From contig CALXNS010000094.1 in the NCBI GenBank assembly GCA_944389815.1, positions 1-52,451 of the forward strand: a DNA stretch of 52,451 bases, given 5' to 3'. Shown piece by piece: positions 1-8,712 of the stretch (position 1 is its first letter; the number at the start of each line of letters is the position of its first letter). The position numbers were made by a program, and so were the translations under genes. Source of the DNA: an uncultured Victivallis sp. (GTDB lineage: Bacteria > Verrucomicrobiota > Lentisphaeria > Victivallales > Victivallaceae). A model generated the notes under the pieces. The model searched no databases. It saw nothing but the letters and a program-made list of their open reading frames with translations, and was not told where the DNA came from.

Positions 1-20
1 CATGTTCTTTCCTTTGTGTG
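1..20 (-). other. Start codon and ribosome site of a gene leaving the window
   Basis: On the minus strand, AAGGAAAG (14 to 7) sits three bases before an ATG at 3-1, so a gene begins here and runs off the left edge. Its product cannot be read. The cobalamin-type riboswitch in its leader suggests a cobalamin-related job, such as B12 uptake, B12 synthesis or a B12-independent isoenzyme. Confidence 0.6.
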
Positions 21-31
21 ACGCGCACAAA
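13..31 (-). promoter_or_regulatory. Hairpin next to the ribosome site (riboswitch expression platform)
   Basis: On the minus strand TTTGTG (31 to 26) can pair with CACAAA (18 to 13) across a 7-nt loop. The foot of the stem covers the first bases of the AAGGAAAG ribosome site. This fits translational control by a riboswitch located just upstream, but the alternative pairing partner was not worked out. Confidence 0.45.
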
Positions 32-47
32 TCAAGAGGTTGACTTT

Positions 48-142
48 CTCGAAGTACGGGATCTGACTCATGCATTCAACGATGCATTTACAGTTGCGCG
101 ACAGTTCCCGGTTTTCACGGGATTCACCGTTCGGCCTTCGAG
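48..142 (-). promoter_or_regulatory. Cobalamin riboswitch aptamer
   Basis: Read on the minus strand, a perfect 7-bp closing stem (CTCGAAG 142-136 with CTTCGAG 54-48) encloses elements that match the B12-box class. These are a CGGTGAATCCCG stretch, the conserved-type core GCGCAACTGTAA (consensus GCCACTGTAA), a small ATGCAT...ATGCAT hairpin, and GAGTCAGATCCC (consensus AAGTCAGGA). The order and spacing fit adenosylcobalamin aptamers. It lies between a good promoter and a start codon at 3-1, as expected for a 5' leader. The core deviates from consensus at a few bases, so a covariance-model score would settle the class. Confidence 0.8.
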
Positions 143-153
143 TTTATTTTTCT

Positions 154-182
154 AATATATCACGTTCCGGCGGGATTTGCAA
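154..182 (-). promoter_or_regulatory. Promoter of the riboswitch leader
   Basis: TTGCAA (182-177), a 17-bp spacer and TATATT (159-154) on the minus strand. The element overlaps the last codons of ispF, so the downstream gene can be transcribed independently of ispF. Confidence 0.7.
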
Positions 183-657
183 GGTGTTTTTCCAGCAGCA
201 CCGCGCATGATGCGGCGATTCCTTCTTCGCGCCCTTCAAACCCGAGGCGTTCGGTGGTGGTCGCCTTGACGGAAACCGCGTCGACTGCGACGTTCAGCAC
301 GCGGGCGAGATTGGCGCGCATCTCTTCCCGGAAGGGGAGAAGTTTGGGTTTCTGGGCGATGATGGTCAAATCGCAGTTGACGATTGTCCAGGGGCGGATG
401 CGCGGGTCGTCGAGCAGGGCGGCGAGAAGTTTCAAACTGTCGGCTCCGGCGTAGGCCGGATCGGTATCCGGAAAGAAGCCGCCGATGTCGCCGAGCGCCA
501 GCGCCCCGACGATCGCATCCATCAGTGCGTGAGTTGCCACGTCGGCGTCGCTGTGGCCCAGAAGGCCGGTCGAATGCGGAATTTCGACTCCGCATAAAAT
601 CAATTTCCGTCCCGGCACGAGCCGGTGAACATCGTATCCCTGACCGATGCGCATCAT
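160..657 (-). CDS. ispF: 2-C-methyl-D-erythritol 2,4-cyclodiphosphate synthase
   Basis: IspF makes 2-C-methyl-D-erythritol 2,4-cyclodiphosphate from CDP-ME 2-phosphate, releasing CMP, in the cytosolic MEP isoprenoid pathway. The 165-residue protein shows the N-terminal GYDVHRL metal-binding Asp-X-His, the GHSDADV segment with the third metal ligand, [11 protein letters not shown], and the C-terminal [17 protein letters not shown] signature. The length is normal for the family. The start at 657 is chosen because AAGGAG lies 9 bases upstream and the ATG overlaps the stop of the upstream membrane-protein gene (ATGA); a longer reading frame to 753 has no family-like residues. No ispD is nearby, so the two are not fused or adjacent here. 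Confidence 0.96.
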   Translation of the reverse strand: MMRIGQGYDVHRLVPGRKLILCGVEIPHSTGLLGHSDADVATHALMDAIVGALALGDIGGFFPDTDPAYAGADSLKLLAALLDDPRIRPWTIVNCDLTIIAQKPKLLPFREEMRANLARVLNVAVDAVSVKATTTERLGFEGREEGIAASCAVLLEKHLANPAGT

Positions 658-1226
658 TGGTGTTGTCTCCTTCCGGTGGATTTCCCGATCGATTTCAGAT
701 GGACTCCTGTCGCGATGAGGACGGCGAGCGTGCAGAAAAAGACTCCGCACCATGGCGCCGCTTCCGCGAACGTGCCGCCGCGCAGCAGCAGCAGCAAGCC
801 GGCCATCAGGAAACCAACCATGCCTTCAATAACGCAGAATAAACGATCCGGTATGGAGTTATGCCGGTCATACGCCGCGTAGACCCGGCCGATTCCGGCC
901 GTGACGGCCAGAATTCCAAGCCCGATGACCGCCGCGCGGCTGCCGTCGGCGAACATTGCGAATGCGATTGCCGCCGCCGTCAGGATTCCGGCGCTCCCGA
1001 GCAGCCATTTCCGCCGTTTCCCGGGGAAACGCCATGCCAGATTGAGCAGCAATGCGATCAGCGCCAGAACTTCAATCCCGAAAAAAGCGCCGAGCAGCCG
1101 GTAACCCATCAGCGGTCGTGCGATGAGCAGCCCTCCCAGAACGAAATAGAAAAGCGTCTGGGCGATCTGCGCTCCGGGGAGGCGGCTGAAGAGAAAGGTC
1201 AGCAAAATCAGGGTTTTTCTTTGCAT
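654..1226 (-). CDS. Multi-pass inner-membrane protein, function unknown
   Basis: A 190-residue, strongly hydrophobic protein with about six predicted membrane segments, roughly at residues 5-30, 28-45, 46-66, 74-95, 98-115 and 130-180, and a basic C-terminal tail. Layout and length resemble the HdeD/DUF308 group of small membrane proteins, but no diagnostic motif was seen, so that is only a guess. It starts at an ATG 83 bp from the divergent tsaD and overlaps ispF by four bases, so the two are probably cotranscribed. Confidence 0.75.
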   Translation of the reverse strand: MQRKTLILLTFLFSRLPGAQIAQTLFYFVLGGLLIARPLMGYRLLGAFFGIEVLALIALLLNLAWRFPGKRRKWLLGSAGILTAAAIAFAMFADGSRAAVIGLGILAVTAGIGRVYAAYDRHNSIPDRLFCVIEGMVGFLMAGLLLLLRGGTFAEAAPWCGVFFCTLAVLIATGVHLKSIGKSTGRRQHQ

Positions 1227-1243
1227 CTGCGCGATCCGGATGT

Positions 1244-1272
1244 TTGTTTTTGTTTTAAAGATATAGTATATT
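1244..1272 (+). promoter_or_regulatory. Promoter of tsaD
   Basis: TTGTTT (1244-1249), 17-bp spacer, TATATT (1267-1272), in an AT-rich divergent intergenic region. The predicted start of transcription lies about 30 bases before the tsaD ATG. Confidence 0.5.
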
Positions 1273-1309
1273 TAAAAATAATCAAGTTAGGGTTCGGAGT
1301 TTTTTGATC

Positions 1310-2389
1310 ATGAGTTTGATTCTGGGTATCGAGAGCAGCTGTGACGAAACCGCCGCCGCAGTGGTGCGGGATGGGTATGAGGTGGTCTCCAGCTGCGTGG
1401 CAACGCAGATTGCCAAACATGCCGTGCACGGCGGCGTGGTGCCGGAACTGGCGGCGCGCGAACATCTCGTCGCGTTGAATCCAGTGCTCGACGCCGCGTT
1501 GCGCGAGGCGGGCGTGACGATGCGCGACATCGACGCGATCGCCGTAACGCAGGGGCCGGGTTTGATTCCGGCGCTGCTGGTCGGATTGAATTTCGCCAAG
1601 GGGCTGGCGCTGGGGAACAATATTCCGTTCGTCGGGGTCAACCATTTCATTGCGCACATTTACGGCGCGTTTCTGGATGAGGCGCATTCGGCGCTGGAGG
1701 ATAAGGCGGCGTATCCGCTGCTCGCGCTGGTGGTTTCCGGCGGGCATACGTCGCTGATGCTGATCGATTCCGACGGCCGGGCGACCGCGCTGGGTTCCAC
1801 GATCGACGACGCCGCCGGCGAAGCGCTGGACAAGGGCGCGAAACTGCTCGGGCTCGGTTATCCCGGCGGCCCGATCATGCAGAAGACGGCCGAGGGCGGC
1901 GATCCGCACCGGTTCGATTTTCCGCGTCCGCTCACCGGGGCGGCGGGAAAGCCGCTGGCGCCGGAAAACAAATATAATTTCAGTTTCAGCGGCATCAAGA
2001 CCGCATTGCTGTATCACGTGAAGAATCATGCCGATGCCGAAGGAAAACTTCCGGCGGAACTTTTGAAGGACACGGTCGCCTCCTATCAGGAAGCGGTGGT
2101 CGACGTGCTGGTGAAGAAAACGCTCTCAGCGGCGAAGGAGTTCGGCGCGAAGACGATCGTCGTCGCCGGCGGCGTCGCCTGCAACAGCGTATTGCGGAGC
2201 CGGTTCGAGGAGTTGACGCCGCGCGGCGTGCATCTGCGGTTGGCGGAGCGGAAATATTGTACGGACAATGCGGCGATGGTCGGCGGCCTGGGTTGGCATT
2301 ATCACCGTCGCGGCGCATATTCGACTCCGGATATTGATGCGTTCGCCCGGCTGCCGCGGATCACCCGGGTGCCGTTTCTGGAGCCGTGA
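1310..2389 (+). CDS. tsaD: tRNA N6-threonylcarbamoyladenosine synthase subunit TsaD
   Basis: TsaD (Kae1/Gcp family) transfers threonylcarbamoyl from TC-AMP to A37 of ANN-decoding tRNAs, working with TsaB and TsaE. The 359-residue protein has LGIESSCDETAAAVV at the N terminus, GPGLIPALLVG, the metal-binding NHFIAHIYG (His-X3-His), VSGGHTSL, and DDAAGEALDKGAKLLG followed by GYPGGP. Near the end is VAGGVACN with a late DNAAMVGG metal/nucleotide segment. The ATG at 1310 is preferred over an in-frame TTG at 1304 because GGAG lies about 10 bases before it. It heads a plus-strand run of housekeeping genes. Confidence 0.97.
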   Translation: MSLILGIESSCDETAAAVVRDGYEVVSSCVATQIAKHAVHGGVVPELAAREHLVALNPVLDAALREAGVTMRDIDAIAVTQGPGLIPALLVGLNFAKGLALGNNIPFVGVNHFIAHIYGAFLDEAHSALEDKAAYPLLALVVSGGHTSLMLIDSDGRATALGSTIDDAAGEALDKGAKLLGLGYPGGPIMQKTAEGGDPHRFDFPRPLTGAAGKPLAPENKYNFSFSGIKTALLYHVKNHADAEGKLPAELLKDTVASYQEAVVDVLVKKTLSAAKEFGAKTIVVAGGVACNSVLRSRFEELTPRGVHLRLAERKYCTDNAAMVGGLGWHYHRRGAYSTPDIDAFARLPRITRVPFLEP

Positions 2390-2408
2390 CGTGGAGAATT
2401 TTTTGCGA

Positions 2409-2468
2409 ATGAAGCTGTATGGAAATGCAGCGAAGTGCATGGATGCGTGGAGAAGTGAAGAATGGTGA
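2409..2468 (+). other. Possible 19-codon leader ORF before the HAD phosphatase gene
   Basis: An ATG at 2409 opens 19 codons that end in a TGA lying inside the first codons of the next gene (ATGGTGA). GGAG lies 14 bases upstream of it, further than usual. Such an arrangement could couple translation, but there is no comparative evidence and the peptide has no recognisable motif. Confidence 0.2.
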
Positions 2469-3100
2469 AACTCATAGCCTTTGATCTTGATGGAACATTG
2501 ATCGATTCCCGGCGCGATCTCGCCGGGGCGGTGAATTACATGCGCAGCTCGCTCGGGCTGGAACCGCTGGCGGTCGAACGGGTCGTCACCTTCGTCGGAA
2601 ACGGCGTCGTGTCGCTGGTGCGGCGCGCGGTGGCCGACGGCGAGGTGGATTTCGACGAGGCGCTGCGGCGGATGAAACTTTATTATGCCGACCATCTGGT
2701 GGATACGACGGCGCTCTATCCGGGGGTGTCCGCCGGGCTGGCGGAACTGTTTCAGAGCGGGATCGCTCTGGCGGTGGTGAGCAATAAACCGACGGCCGCG
2801 GCGGAACGGATTCTGGAAAAACTTGGAGTGGCGCGTTATTTCACAACCATCATCGGCGGCGATTCGGCGTACCCGCTCAAGCCGGAACCGGATGCGTTGA
2901 CCGCATTGCGTGAGAAAGGGGGATTTCAGCTCTCCGAATGCTGGATATTCGGCGACCATTACACCGATCTGGAAGCGGGACGCCGGGCTGGATTCCGGCG
3001 GGCGTTCGCGCGTTACGGGTTCGGGGAGAAGCGGGAGGAAACTCCCGATTTCGAAGTGGATTCCTTCGCGGAATTCGTCATGGCGATCAAGGGGTACTGA
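2462..3100 (+). CDS. HAD-family phosphatase, phosphoglycolate phosphatase-like
   Basis: A 212-residue haloacid-dehalogenase-fold hydrolase. Motif I is FDLDGTLIDS with the nucleophile Asp at residue 8, motif II is VVSNKP, the lysine motif is in YPLKPEPDAL, and motif IV is FGDHYTDLEAG. The helical cap between residues 20 and 90 is of the Gph/PGMB type. The family includes phosphoglycolate phosphatase and pyrophosphatases; the substrate is not certain. GGAGAAG lies 6 bases before the ATG. The next gene begins 3 bp after its stop. Confidence 0.85.
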   Translation: MVKLIAFDLDGTLIDSRRDLAGAVNYMRSSLGLEPLAVERVVTFVGNGVVSLVRRAVADGEVDFDEALRRMKLYYADHLVDTTALYPGVSAGLAELFQSGIALAVVSNKPTAAAERILEKLGVARYFTTIIGGDSAYPLKPEPDALTALREKGGFQLSECWIFGDHYTDLEAGRRAGFRRAFARYGFGEKREETPDFEVDSFAEFVMAIKGY

Positions 3101-3103
3101 AAC

Positions 3104-3931
3104 ATGGACAACGAACTTCAACTTCACATCGATCACGGCCGCTGCGTGCGTTGCGGTCTGTGTCTGCGGGATTGCGCTCCGGGAATTCTGGAATTCGGCG
3201 CGGATGGATTTCCGCGCGTGGTCGAGAACGGCGCGGGACGCTGTACGAAATGCCAGCACTGTCTGGCGGTGTGCCCGGAAGGCGCGCTGTCGATTCTGGG
3301 GCGTTCGCCGGAGAATTCCGCGCCGTGTGACGGGATGATCCGCGGTTCCGAGATGCTCTCTTTGATTCGCAGCCGTCGTTCGTTCCGTTCCTATCGGCAT
3401 GAGAATCTCGACGCGGAGACGCTCGGGAAACTCAAATCGATGCTGGCTTTCGTACCGACCGGCGTGAACGATCACCGGCTTTATTTTTCATTCGTAGATG
3501 ACCTTCGGGTGATGGACGAAATCCGCAATGCGGTGAACGGCGAACTTCTGGAACGTTTCCGGCGCGACCCCGCGTCGCCCGAACTGGGCGGATTCAGCCG
3601 TTATGCGAAAGCGATTCTGGCGGGACGGGACATCGTTTTCCGGGAAGCGCCGCACATGGTGGTCGTCTCTTCGCCGGATGATTCGCCCTGTCCGACGGTG
3701 GATCCGGTGATCGCGCTGAGCTATTTTGAATTGTATGCGCAATCGCTCGGCGTGGGGACGGTCTGGTGTGGATTGGCGGCGGGAGCGATGAAGCTCTTTC
3801 CGGAAATCGCGAAACGTCTCTGCATTCCGGAAGGGTATTCGCTCGGGTATGCGATGCTTTTCGGGCCGACGGATCTGCGTTATCGCCGCGCGACGCAGCC
3901 GGAAATGGTTCGCTGTCATTCGGTGAAATGA
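3104..3931 (+). CDS. Ferredoxin-nitroreductase fusion oxidoreductase
   Basis: A 275-residue protein with two parts. Residues 1-65 carry two 4Fe-4S binding sets, CVRCGLCLRDCAP and CTKCQHCLAVCPEG. From about residue 85 there is a nitroreductase (FMN) domain beginning SRRSFRSYRHENLD, with later GLAAGAM and GYAMLFG segments. Fusions like this occur widely in anaerobes and are thought to pass electrons from clusters to FMN; the substrate is unknown. It starts 3 bp after the phosphatase stop and its own stop overlaps the next gene (ATGA). Confidence 0.88.
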   Translation: MDNELQLHIDHGRCVRCGLCLRDCAPGILEFGADGFPRVVENGAGRCTKCQHCLAVCPEGALSILGRSPENSAPCDGMIRGSEMLSLIRSRRSFRSYRHENLDAETLGKLKSMLAFVPTGVNDHRLYFSFVDDLRVMDEIRNAVNGELLERFRRDPASPELGGFSRYAKAILAGRDIVFREAPHMVVVSSPDDSPCPTVDPVIALSYFELYAQSLGVGTVWCGLAAGAMKLFPEIAKRLCIPEGYSLGYAMLFGPTDLRYRRATQPEMVRCHSVK

Positions 3932-5319
3932 AAATGACGATGCCGGAAACGGTTCGGCACATTTCGTTTGTCCCTTCGGCGGAATTTTCGGCGGCGCGGG
4001 AGGTTGCGGCGAAAATTCAGCAGGCGGGGTTTCCGGCAATGCTGGTCGGCGGCTGCGTCCGCGATCTGCTTAACGGCGTGCGTCCGGCGGATTTCGATCT
4101 GGTCACCGTGGCGCAACCGGAGGAATTGGCCGCGCTTTTCCCGGGCTGCTGCCGGATGATCGGCGCGTGTTTCGGGGTGTCGCTGCTGCGGTACGGTGCG
4201 TATGAATTCGAGGTGGCGACGGCGCGCGAGGAACGCAATTATCTGGACGGGCGTCATCCGGAGAGTGTGCGATACACCGCGGATCTGGCGCGGGATATGG
4301 AACGGCGTGATTTCACGATCAATGCGCTGCGTTACGATCCGGTTTCGGAAATCCTTTATGATTCCGTCGGCGGGCTTGAGGATCTGGAACGCGGAGTGAT
4401 CCGGACGGTCGGGGTCGCGGAGGAGCGTTTCAGCGAAGATTATCTCCGGATGTTGCGCGCGGTGCGGTTTGCGGCGCGATTCCGGTTTGAAATCGCGCCG
4501 GAGACCTGGCGGGCGATTGGGGCTTTGTCCGGAAACTGCACCCGGCTGGCCGGCGAACGGCTGTATGAGGAATTGACCCGGATGCTGACCGGGAGCGATC
4601 CCGCGCGGGCGCTGGAGCTGCTGCGTGAGAGCGGGATATTGAAAGCGGTTCTTCCGGAGGTTGCGGCGCTGTACGGGGTCGAACAGCCGAAGGAGTTTCA
4701 TCCGGAAGGGGATGTGTGGACGCATACGCTGCGGATGTTCGAACATCAGGCAAGTGCCGACGCGAATTTAAGTTGGAGCGTTCTGCTGCACGACATCGGC
4801 AAAGCGCCGTCGCAGAGTGTCGATTCCGATGGGAGAATCCGTTTTTTCGGGCATGAAACCATCGGTGCGGAGATGGCGTGCGCGATTGCGGAACGGTTCC
4901 GTTTTTCAAATGCCGACCGGGATGCGATCGTTCAGGCGATCCGCAATCACATGCGTTTCGCGTCGGTGCGGGAGATGCGTCCGGGGAAGATCCGCCGGCT
5001 ACTGGCGGATCCGAATTTTCCGCTGGAACTGGAACTGCATCGGCTTGACTGCATCAGTTGCCACGGGATGCTGGAGGGATTTGTTTATCTGCTGGACTGC
5101 CTGCGGGCGCGTTCGGAACATGAACTGCCGGAAATGTGGGTGACGGGGAAAAAACTGATTGCGTGCGGCTGCCGTCCGGGGCCGGCATTCAAGGAGGTGC
5201 TGGATCGGACATACGAGGCACAGTTGAATGGAAATTTCGCCGCGGAAGAGGAGGCGTTGCGTTTTGCGCTGGAATTCTTCGGCAATCGTGACGGAAAAAA
5301 CTTGCCCCCACGCGCGTAA
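3928..5319 (+). CDS. cca: CCA tRNA nucleotidyltransferase / poly(A) polymerase family with HD domain
   Basis: Adds or repairs the 3' CCA end of tRNAs. The 463-residue protein starts with the nucleotidyltransferase core GGCVRDLLNG followed by PADFDLVT, where the two aspartates bind metal, then RRDFTINALRYDP, the RNA-binding middle region (EDYLRMLRAVRFAARF), and an HD phosphohydrolase domain with LLHDIGKAPS near residue 290. Class II CCA enzymes and bacterial poly(A) polymerase share this layout; a single copy here favours CCA addition. The start at 3928 overlaps the upstream stop (ATGA); the reading frame remains open further upstream, but that part lies inside the previous gene and is unlike the family. 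Confidence 0.92.
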   Translation: MKMTMPETVRHISFVPSAEFSAAREVAAKIQQAGFPAMLVGGCVRDLLNGVRPADFDLVTVAQPEELAALFPGCCRMIGACFGVSLLRYGAYEFEVATAREERNYLDGRHPESVRYTADLARDMERRDFTINALRYDPVSEILYDSVGGLEDLERGVIRTVGVAEERFSEDYLRMLRAVRFAARFRFEIAPETWRAIGALSGNCTRLAGERLYEELTRMLTGSDPARALELLRESGILKAVLPEVAALYGVEQPKEFHPEGDVWTHTLRMFEHQASADANLSWSVLLHDIGKAPSQSVDSDGRIRFFGHETIGAEMACAIAERFRFSNADRDAIVQAIRNHMRFASVREMRPGKIRRLLADPNFPLELELHRLDCISCHGMLEGFVYLLDCLRARSEHELPEMWVTGKKLIACGCRPGPAFKEVLDRTYEAQLNGNFAAEEEALRFALEFFGNRDGKNLPPRA

Positions 5320-5330
5320 GGGTGTATAGT
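5302..5330 (+). promoter_or_regulatory. Promoter of the phenylacetate-CoA ligase gene
   Basis: TTGCCC (5302-5307), 17-bp spacer, TATAGT (5325-5330). It overlaps the last codons of cca and predicts a leader of about 34 nt, so the ligase gene is probably its own transcription unit. Confidence 0.65.
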
Positions 5331-5370
5331 AAAAGGATGTTTCAAACCAGAAGTATTGAGGATGTGTGCT

Positions 5371-6687
5371 ATGGGTTCGCTGTATTTGAACGATGATTTG
5401 AGCGCGCTCGATTACGTGAAGGTCGATTACCTGCGCGAGTTGCAGCTCGAACGGCTCCGGAAAATTGTGAAACACGCCTATGACAACGTTGCGCTGTTCC
5501 GCAACCGGATGGAGGAGCGCGGCCTCGTGCCGGAGGATGTGAAAACACTTGATGATCTTTCCCGGCTTCCTTTCATGTGCAAGGCGGATCTGCGCGACAC
5601 ATATCCCTTCGGATTGTTTGCGGTGCCGATGTCGGAGGTGGTTCGGCTGCATGCGTCGAGCGGAACGACCGGGAAGCCGATCGTCGTCGGTTACACGCGG
5701 CAGGATCTGGAAGTGTGGATGGAGGTGATGAAACGGGCTTTGGCCAGCTGCGGGTTGAACAAAACCGACATCATTCAGGTCTCCTACGGTTACGGGCTGT
5801 TCACCGGCGGACTCGGCGCGCACTACGGCGCCGAAGCGCTCGGGGCGACGGTGGTGCCGACTTCGGGCGGAAATACGCAGCGCCAGATCATGCTGATGCG
5901 TGATTTCGGAACGACTGCGGTCTGCTGTACGCCGTCGTATTTCAACTTCATGATCGAACAGGCCGCGGCCAATGGAATCGATATGCACGATCTGCCGATC
6001 CGGGCTGGCGTCTTCGGGGCGGAACCGTGGACGGAAGAGATGCGCAAACGCATTGAAAAAGCTTCCGGCATCAAAGCTTACGACATCTACGGCCTCTCGG
6101 AGATCATCGGTCCCGGCGTCGGGATCGAATGCCGCTGCCAGAAGGGGATGCACATTTTCGAAGACCATTTCTATCCGGAAATCATCAATCCGGAAACCGG
6201 GGAAGTTCTGCCAGACGGCGAGCTTGGCGAACTGGTGCTCACCACGCTCTCCAAGTATGCGATGCCGATGATCCGTTACCGGACGCGCGATTTGACGCGC
6301 ATCATCGCCGAACCGTGCGAATGCGGGCGGACGCTGCGCCGAATCGACCGGATCTCCTCGCGCAGCGACGATATGTTCATCATCCGCGGCGTGAATGTGT
6401 TTCCGTCGCAGATCGAAACGGCGCTGCTCTCGGTGGAGGGGACGCTGCCGCATTACAACATCATCCTTTACACTGAGAACGGACTCGACAACATCGAGGT
6501 CGACGTCGAGATCAACGAAGAGCTCTTCTCGGACAAGGTCCGCTCGATGGAGGCACTGCAGCACCGTTTGAATGCGGCGATCGAAGGCTTGATCGGATTG
6601 CGCGTCCGGGTCAAACTCGTGGCGCCGAACACGATTCAGCGCAGCGAAGGCAAGGCGAAGCGGGTGATCGACCACCGCGAACGCTGA
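5371..6687 (+). CDS. paaK: Phenylacetate-CoA ligase family AMP-forming enzyme
   Basis: An ANL-superfamily acyl-CoA synthetase of 438 residues, the usual length for PaaK. It shows the adenylate-forming loop [17 protein letters not shown], the [15 protein letters not shown] segment, the YRTRDLTRI region with the Asp that holds the AMP ribose, and the short C-terminal domain with [12 protein letters not shown]. In anaerobic gut-type bacteria such enzymes activate phenylacetate, indoleacetate or similar aryl acids; no other aryl-acid gene lies nearby, so the substrate is open. ATG 5371 is chosen because GAGG lies nine bases upstream. Confidence 0.9.
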   Translation: MGSLYLNDDLSALDYVKVDYLRELQLERLRKIVKHAYDNVALFRNRMEERGLVPEDVKTLDDLSRLPFMCKADLRDTYPFGLFAVPMSEVVRLHASSGTTGKPIVVGYTRQDLEVWMEVMKRALASCGLNKTDIIQVSYGYGLFTGGLGAHYGAEALGATVVPTSGGNTQRQIMLMRDFGTTAVCCTPSYFNFMIEQAAANGIDMHDLPIRAGVFGAEPWTEEMRKRIEKASGIKAYDIYGLSEIIGPGVGIECRCQKGMHIFEDHFYPEIINPETGEVLPDGELGELVLTTLSKYAMPMIRYRTRDLTRIIAEPCECGRTLRRIDRISSRSDDMFIIRGVNVFPSQIETALLSVEGTLPHYNIILYTENGLDNIEVDVEINEELFSDKVRSMEALQHRLNAAIEGLIGLRVRVKLVAPNTIQRSEGKAKRVIDHRER

Positions 6688-6729
6688 CGGACTGAATTGA
6701 ACGTTCCGCGATTTCTTCGCAGAAAGAGA

Positions 6730-6785
6730 GACGATCCGCCGCGGCATGTTACCGGAAAATTCCGGCCGGGCCGCGGCGGATCGTC
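6730..6785. terminator. Strong bidirectional hairpin terminator
   Basis: A perfect 15-bp stem (6730-6744 with 6771-6785) encloses a second small stem CCGGAA/TTCCGG. It is followed on the plus strand by ATTTTTATT. It lies between the convergent ligase and phosphoesterase genes and can serve both, though the U-tract is better for the plus strand. Confidence 0.9.
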
Positions 6786-6834
6786 ATTTTTATTGCGCCA
6801 TTCCGGAAGAACGGCGATGATGTGATGATTTGTC

Positions 6835-8667
6835 TTATTGATTCCGCATGATCCGGAAGACCGTCCCTTCGATCAACGTGAACCAGACGCCGCCGTCGGC
6901 ATCGGCGGTGAAGGCGTTGACGGCGGTGGTGCCGAACTGACGGCGCCAGAGCAGTGTGCCGCTTTTCGCATCGACGGCGGCGACGATGCCGCGGCGGGAG
7001 CCGGCGTAAACGATTCCGTCATGTTCCAGAACCGGGCAGGGGGCGTGGTCATAGCCGAACCCAAGATCACATTTCCAGAGTTGTTCGTAATGGTCTTTCC
7101 CGGTGGCGACGGCGACGAGTTCCCCGTCCATGGTTTTGGCGTAGACGGCGGAACCGTCGGCGGAAACGCCGAGCGATTCACGGAATTTAACGCTGTTGTC
7201 GCGCCAGAGCTGCATGCCGTCGGAGAGCCGGATCGCCGTCATGAAACGATCCGGCGCAACGATGATGACCTGGCGTTTCGCCACGGCCGGATTGACGTTG
7301 CCGGGCGAGAAGAGCACCTGGGCGTTGCCGTTGCTCCACTCCCATACCTTTGCTCCGGTGGCGCGTTCCAGCGCGTAAAGCCGGGTGTCCCATGCGCCGA
7401 AGATTACTAATTTATCGGAGAGAGCCGGGATTCCCTGCATGGTGCCGAAGCCGCCGTCGTTTTCCCAGAGCTGGAAGATCTGTCCGGCTTTCGCTTCGAA
7501 CCGGAAAAATTTCCCGCTGCCGCCGCCGATGAACAAATTATTTCCGGCGGCGACTCCGGTGCAGATGACCGGAGATGCGGTTTTAATTGAATCAATCCGC
7601 GAACCGTCCCGGTCACGGAAAAACATGATCCGATTGTTGACCGTTCCGACCGCAAAAAGATCCGGTTCGACGAAGACCGGCGTACTGTAAAGAGCCGGTC
7701 CGGCGAGCGTCTGCCACAAGAGTTCGCCGTGGGCATTGAATGCGAGCAGTTCGCCGGTGCTGGTGCCGAGAACGGCGATGCCGCCCGGGCTGATCGCGAC
7801 ACCGGTGAAAACGGATGCCTTGGCGTCGAAAACCTCATCGACAAATGTGCCTTCCGGCAACTCCGTCGACGGCGGATCAGTTGGAATCTCCATCGGCGCT
7901 TCCCCGGGATAGGAGGTGAGGCCGGGTTTTCCGGTCAGTTTTTCAAAGGCGTCAATTCGTTCTCCATCGGTAATCAGGATGTTGTAGACCGGATTCCCGC
8001 CGTTCTCGGGCGGGGTCATCTGACGGGCGACGATTGAGTCAAGACCGTAGATTTCGCGCCGGAAAAGTCGATGTGTGTGACCGGAGACCACCGCGAGAAT
8101 GCGGTACGGCGCACGTTTTAGAATTTTTGCAACCGTTTCCCCGTTGGACAGTTCCGGGGCGAGCGGATAGTGGATGAAAAGCAGCACCGGTTCGCCGTTT
8201 CCGGCCAATTCGGCAAGTTTCTCTCGCAGATACGCGAGATCCTCCGAACGGACGATGCCGTCGCCCATTTTGAGATATGGACCGCTGGAAAGCCCGATCA
8301 GCACCAGATTTTTCCAGCGGAAGGCGAAACGTTCCGCTCCGAATAATTGCGGGAAACGGCGCGCCGCGCTCTCCGACCAGTTCGTTTCGTGATTGCCGGG
8401 GATGGCGTAATAAGGTTTTTCAAGCGTGTCGAGAATTTGTTTGACGTTGTCGAGTTCGGCATTGGAACCGCGGTTGGTGAGGTCTCCGGTAATGATGACA
8501 AGTTCCGCATCGGAAGAATTGATCTCGGCGATCGTTTCACGCAGTTTCGGCCCGTTTTCGTCGCCAGGCGAGACGTGAATGTCGGAGAGCACGGCAATCT
8601 TCGTTTCCGCCGCGAAGAGCGCCGCATTCAGAAACGCGGCAACGAGAACACTCAAGAGAAAACGCAT
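6835..8667 (-). CDS. Secreted metallophosphoesterase fused to a PQQ-like beta-propeller
   Basis: A 610-residue exported protein. A signal peptide (MRFLLSVLVAAFLNAALFAA) leads into a calcineurin-type phosphoesterase domain, residues about 22-250, with all metal motifs: SDIH, GDLTNRG, GNHE, FIHYPL and VSGHTH. From about residue 285 on there are repeated beta strands with WQT, VWEW, LWRD and LLWRR turns, typical of PQQ-type propeller blades. Such domains usually bind ligands or partners rather than PQQ itself when the cofactor residues are missing. The start at 8667 has AAGGAG five bases upstream. The target phosphoester is unknown; periplasmic location is inferred from the signal. Confidence 0.87.
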   Translation of the reverse strand: MRFLLSVLVAAFLNAALFAAETKIAVLSDIHVSPGDENGPKLRETIAEINSSDAELVIITGDLTNRGSNAELDNVKQILDTLEKPYYAIPGNHETNWSESAARRFPQLFGAERFAFRWKNLVLIGLSSGPYLKMGDGIVRSEDLAYLREKLAELAGNGEPVLLFIHYPLAPELSNGETVAKILKRAPYRILAVVSGHTHRLFRREIYGLDSIVARQMTPPENGGNPVYNILITDGERIDAFEKLTGKPGLTSYPGEAPMEIPTDPPSTELPEGTFVDEVFDAKASVFTGVAISPGGIAVLGTSTGELLAFNAHGELLWQTLAGPALYSTPVFVEPDLFAVGTVNNRIMFFRDRDGSRIDSIKTASPVICTGVAAGNNLFIGGGSGKFFRFEAKAGQIFQLWENDGGFGTMQGIPALSDKLVIFGAWDTRLYALERATGAKVWEWSNGNAQVLFSPGNVNPAVAKRQVIIVAPDRFMTAIRLSDGMQLWRDNSVKFRESLGVSADGSAVYAKTMDGELVAVATGKDHYEQLWKCDLGFGYDHAPCPVLEHDGIVYAGSRRGIVAAVDAKSGTLLWRRQFGTTAVNAFTADADGGVWFTLIEGTVFRIMRNQ

Positions 8668-8712
8668 GAAAACTCCTTCTTTTGACGATAACACCAGTTA
8701 CACTTATTTCAA

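Noticed and set aside
4999..6747. 582-codon open frame on the minus strand
   Set aside because: It lies opposite cca and the phenylacetate-CoA ligase gene, has no family motif, and arises from GC-rich codon use on the opposite strand.
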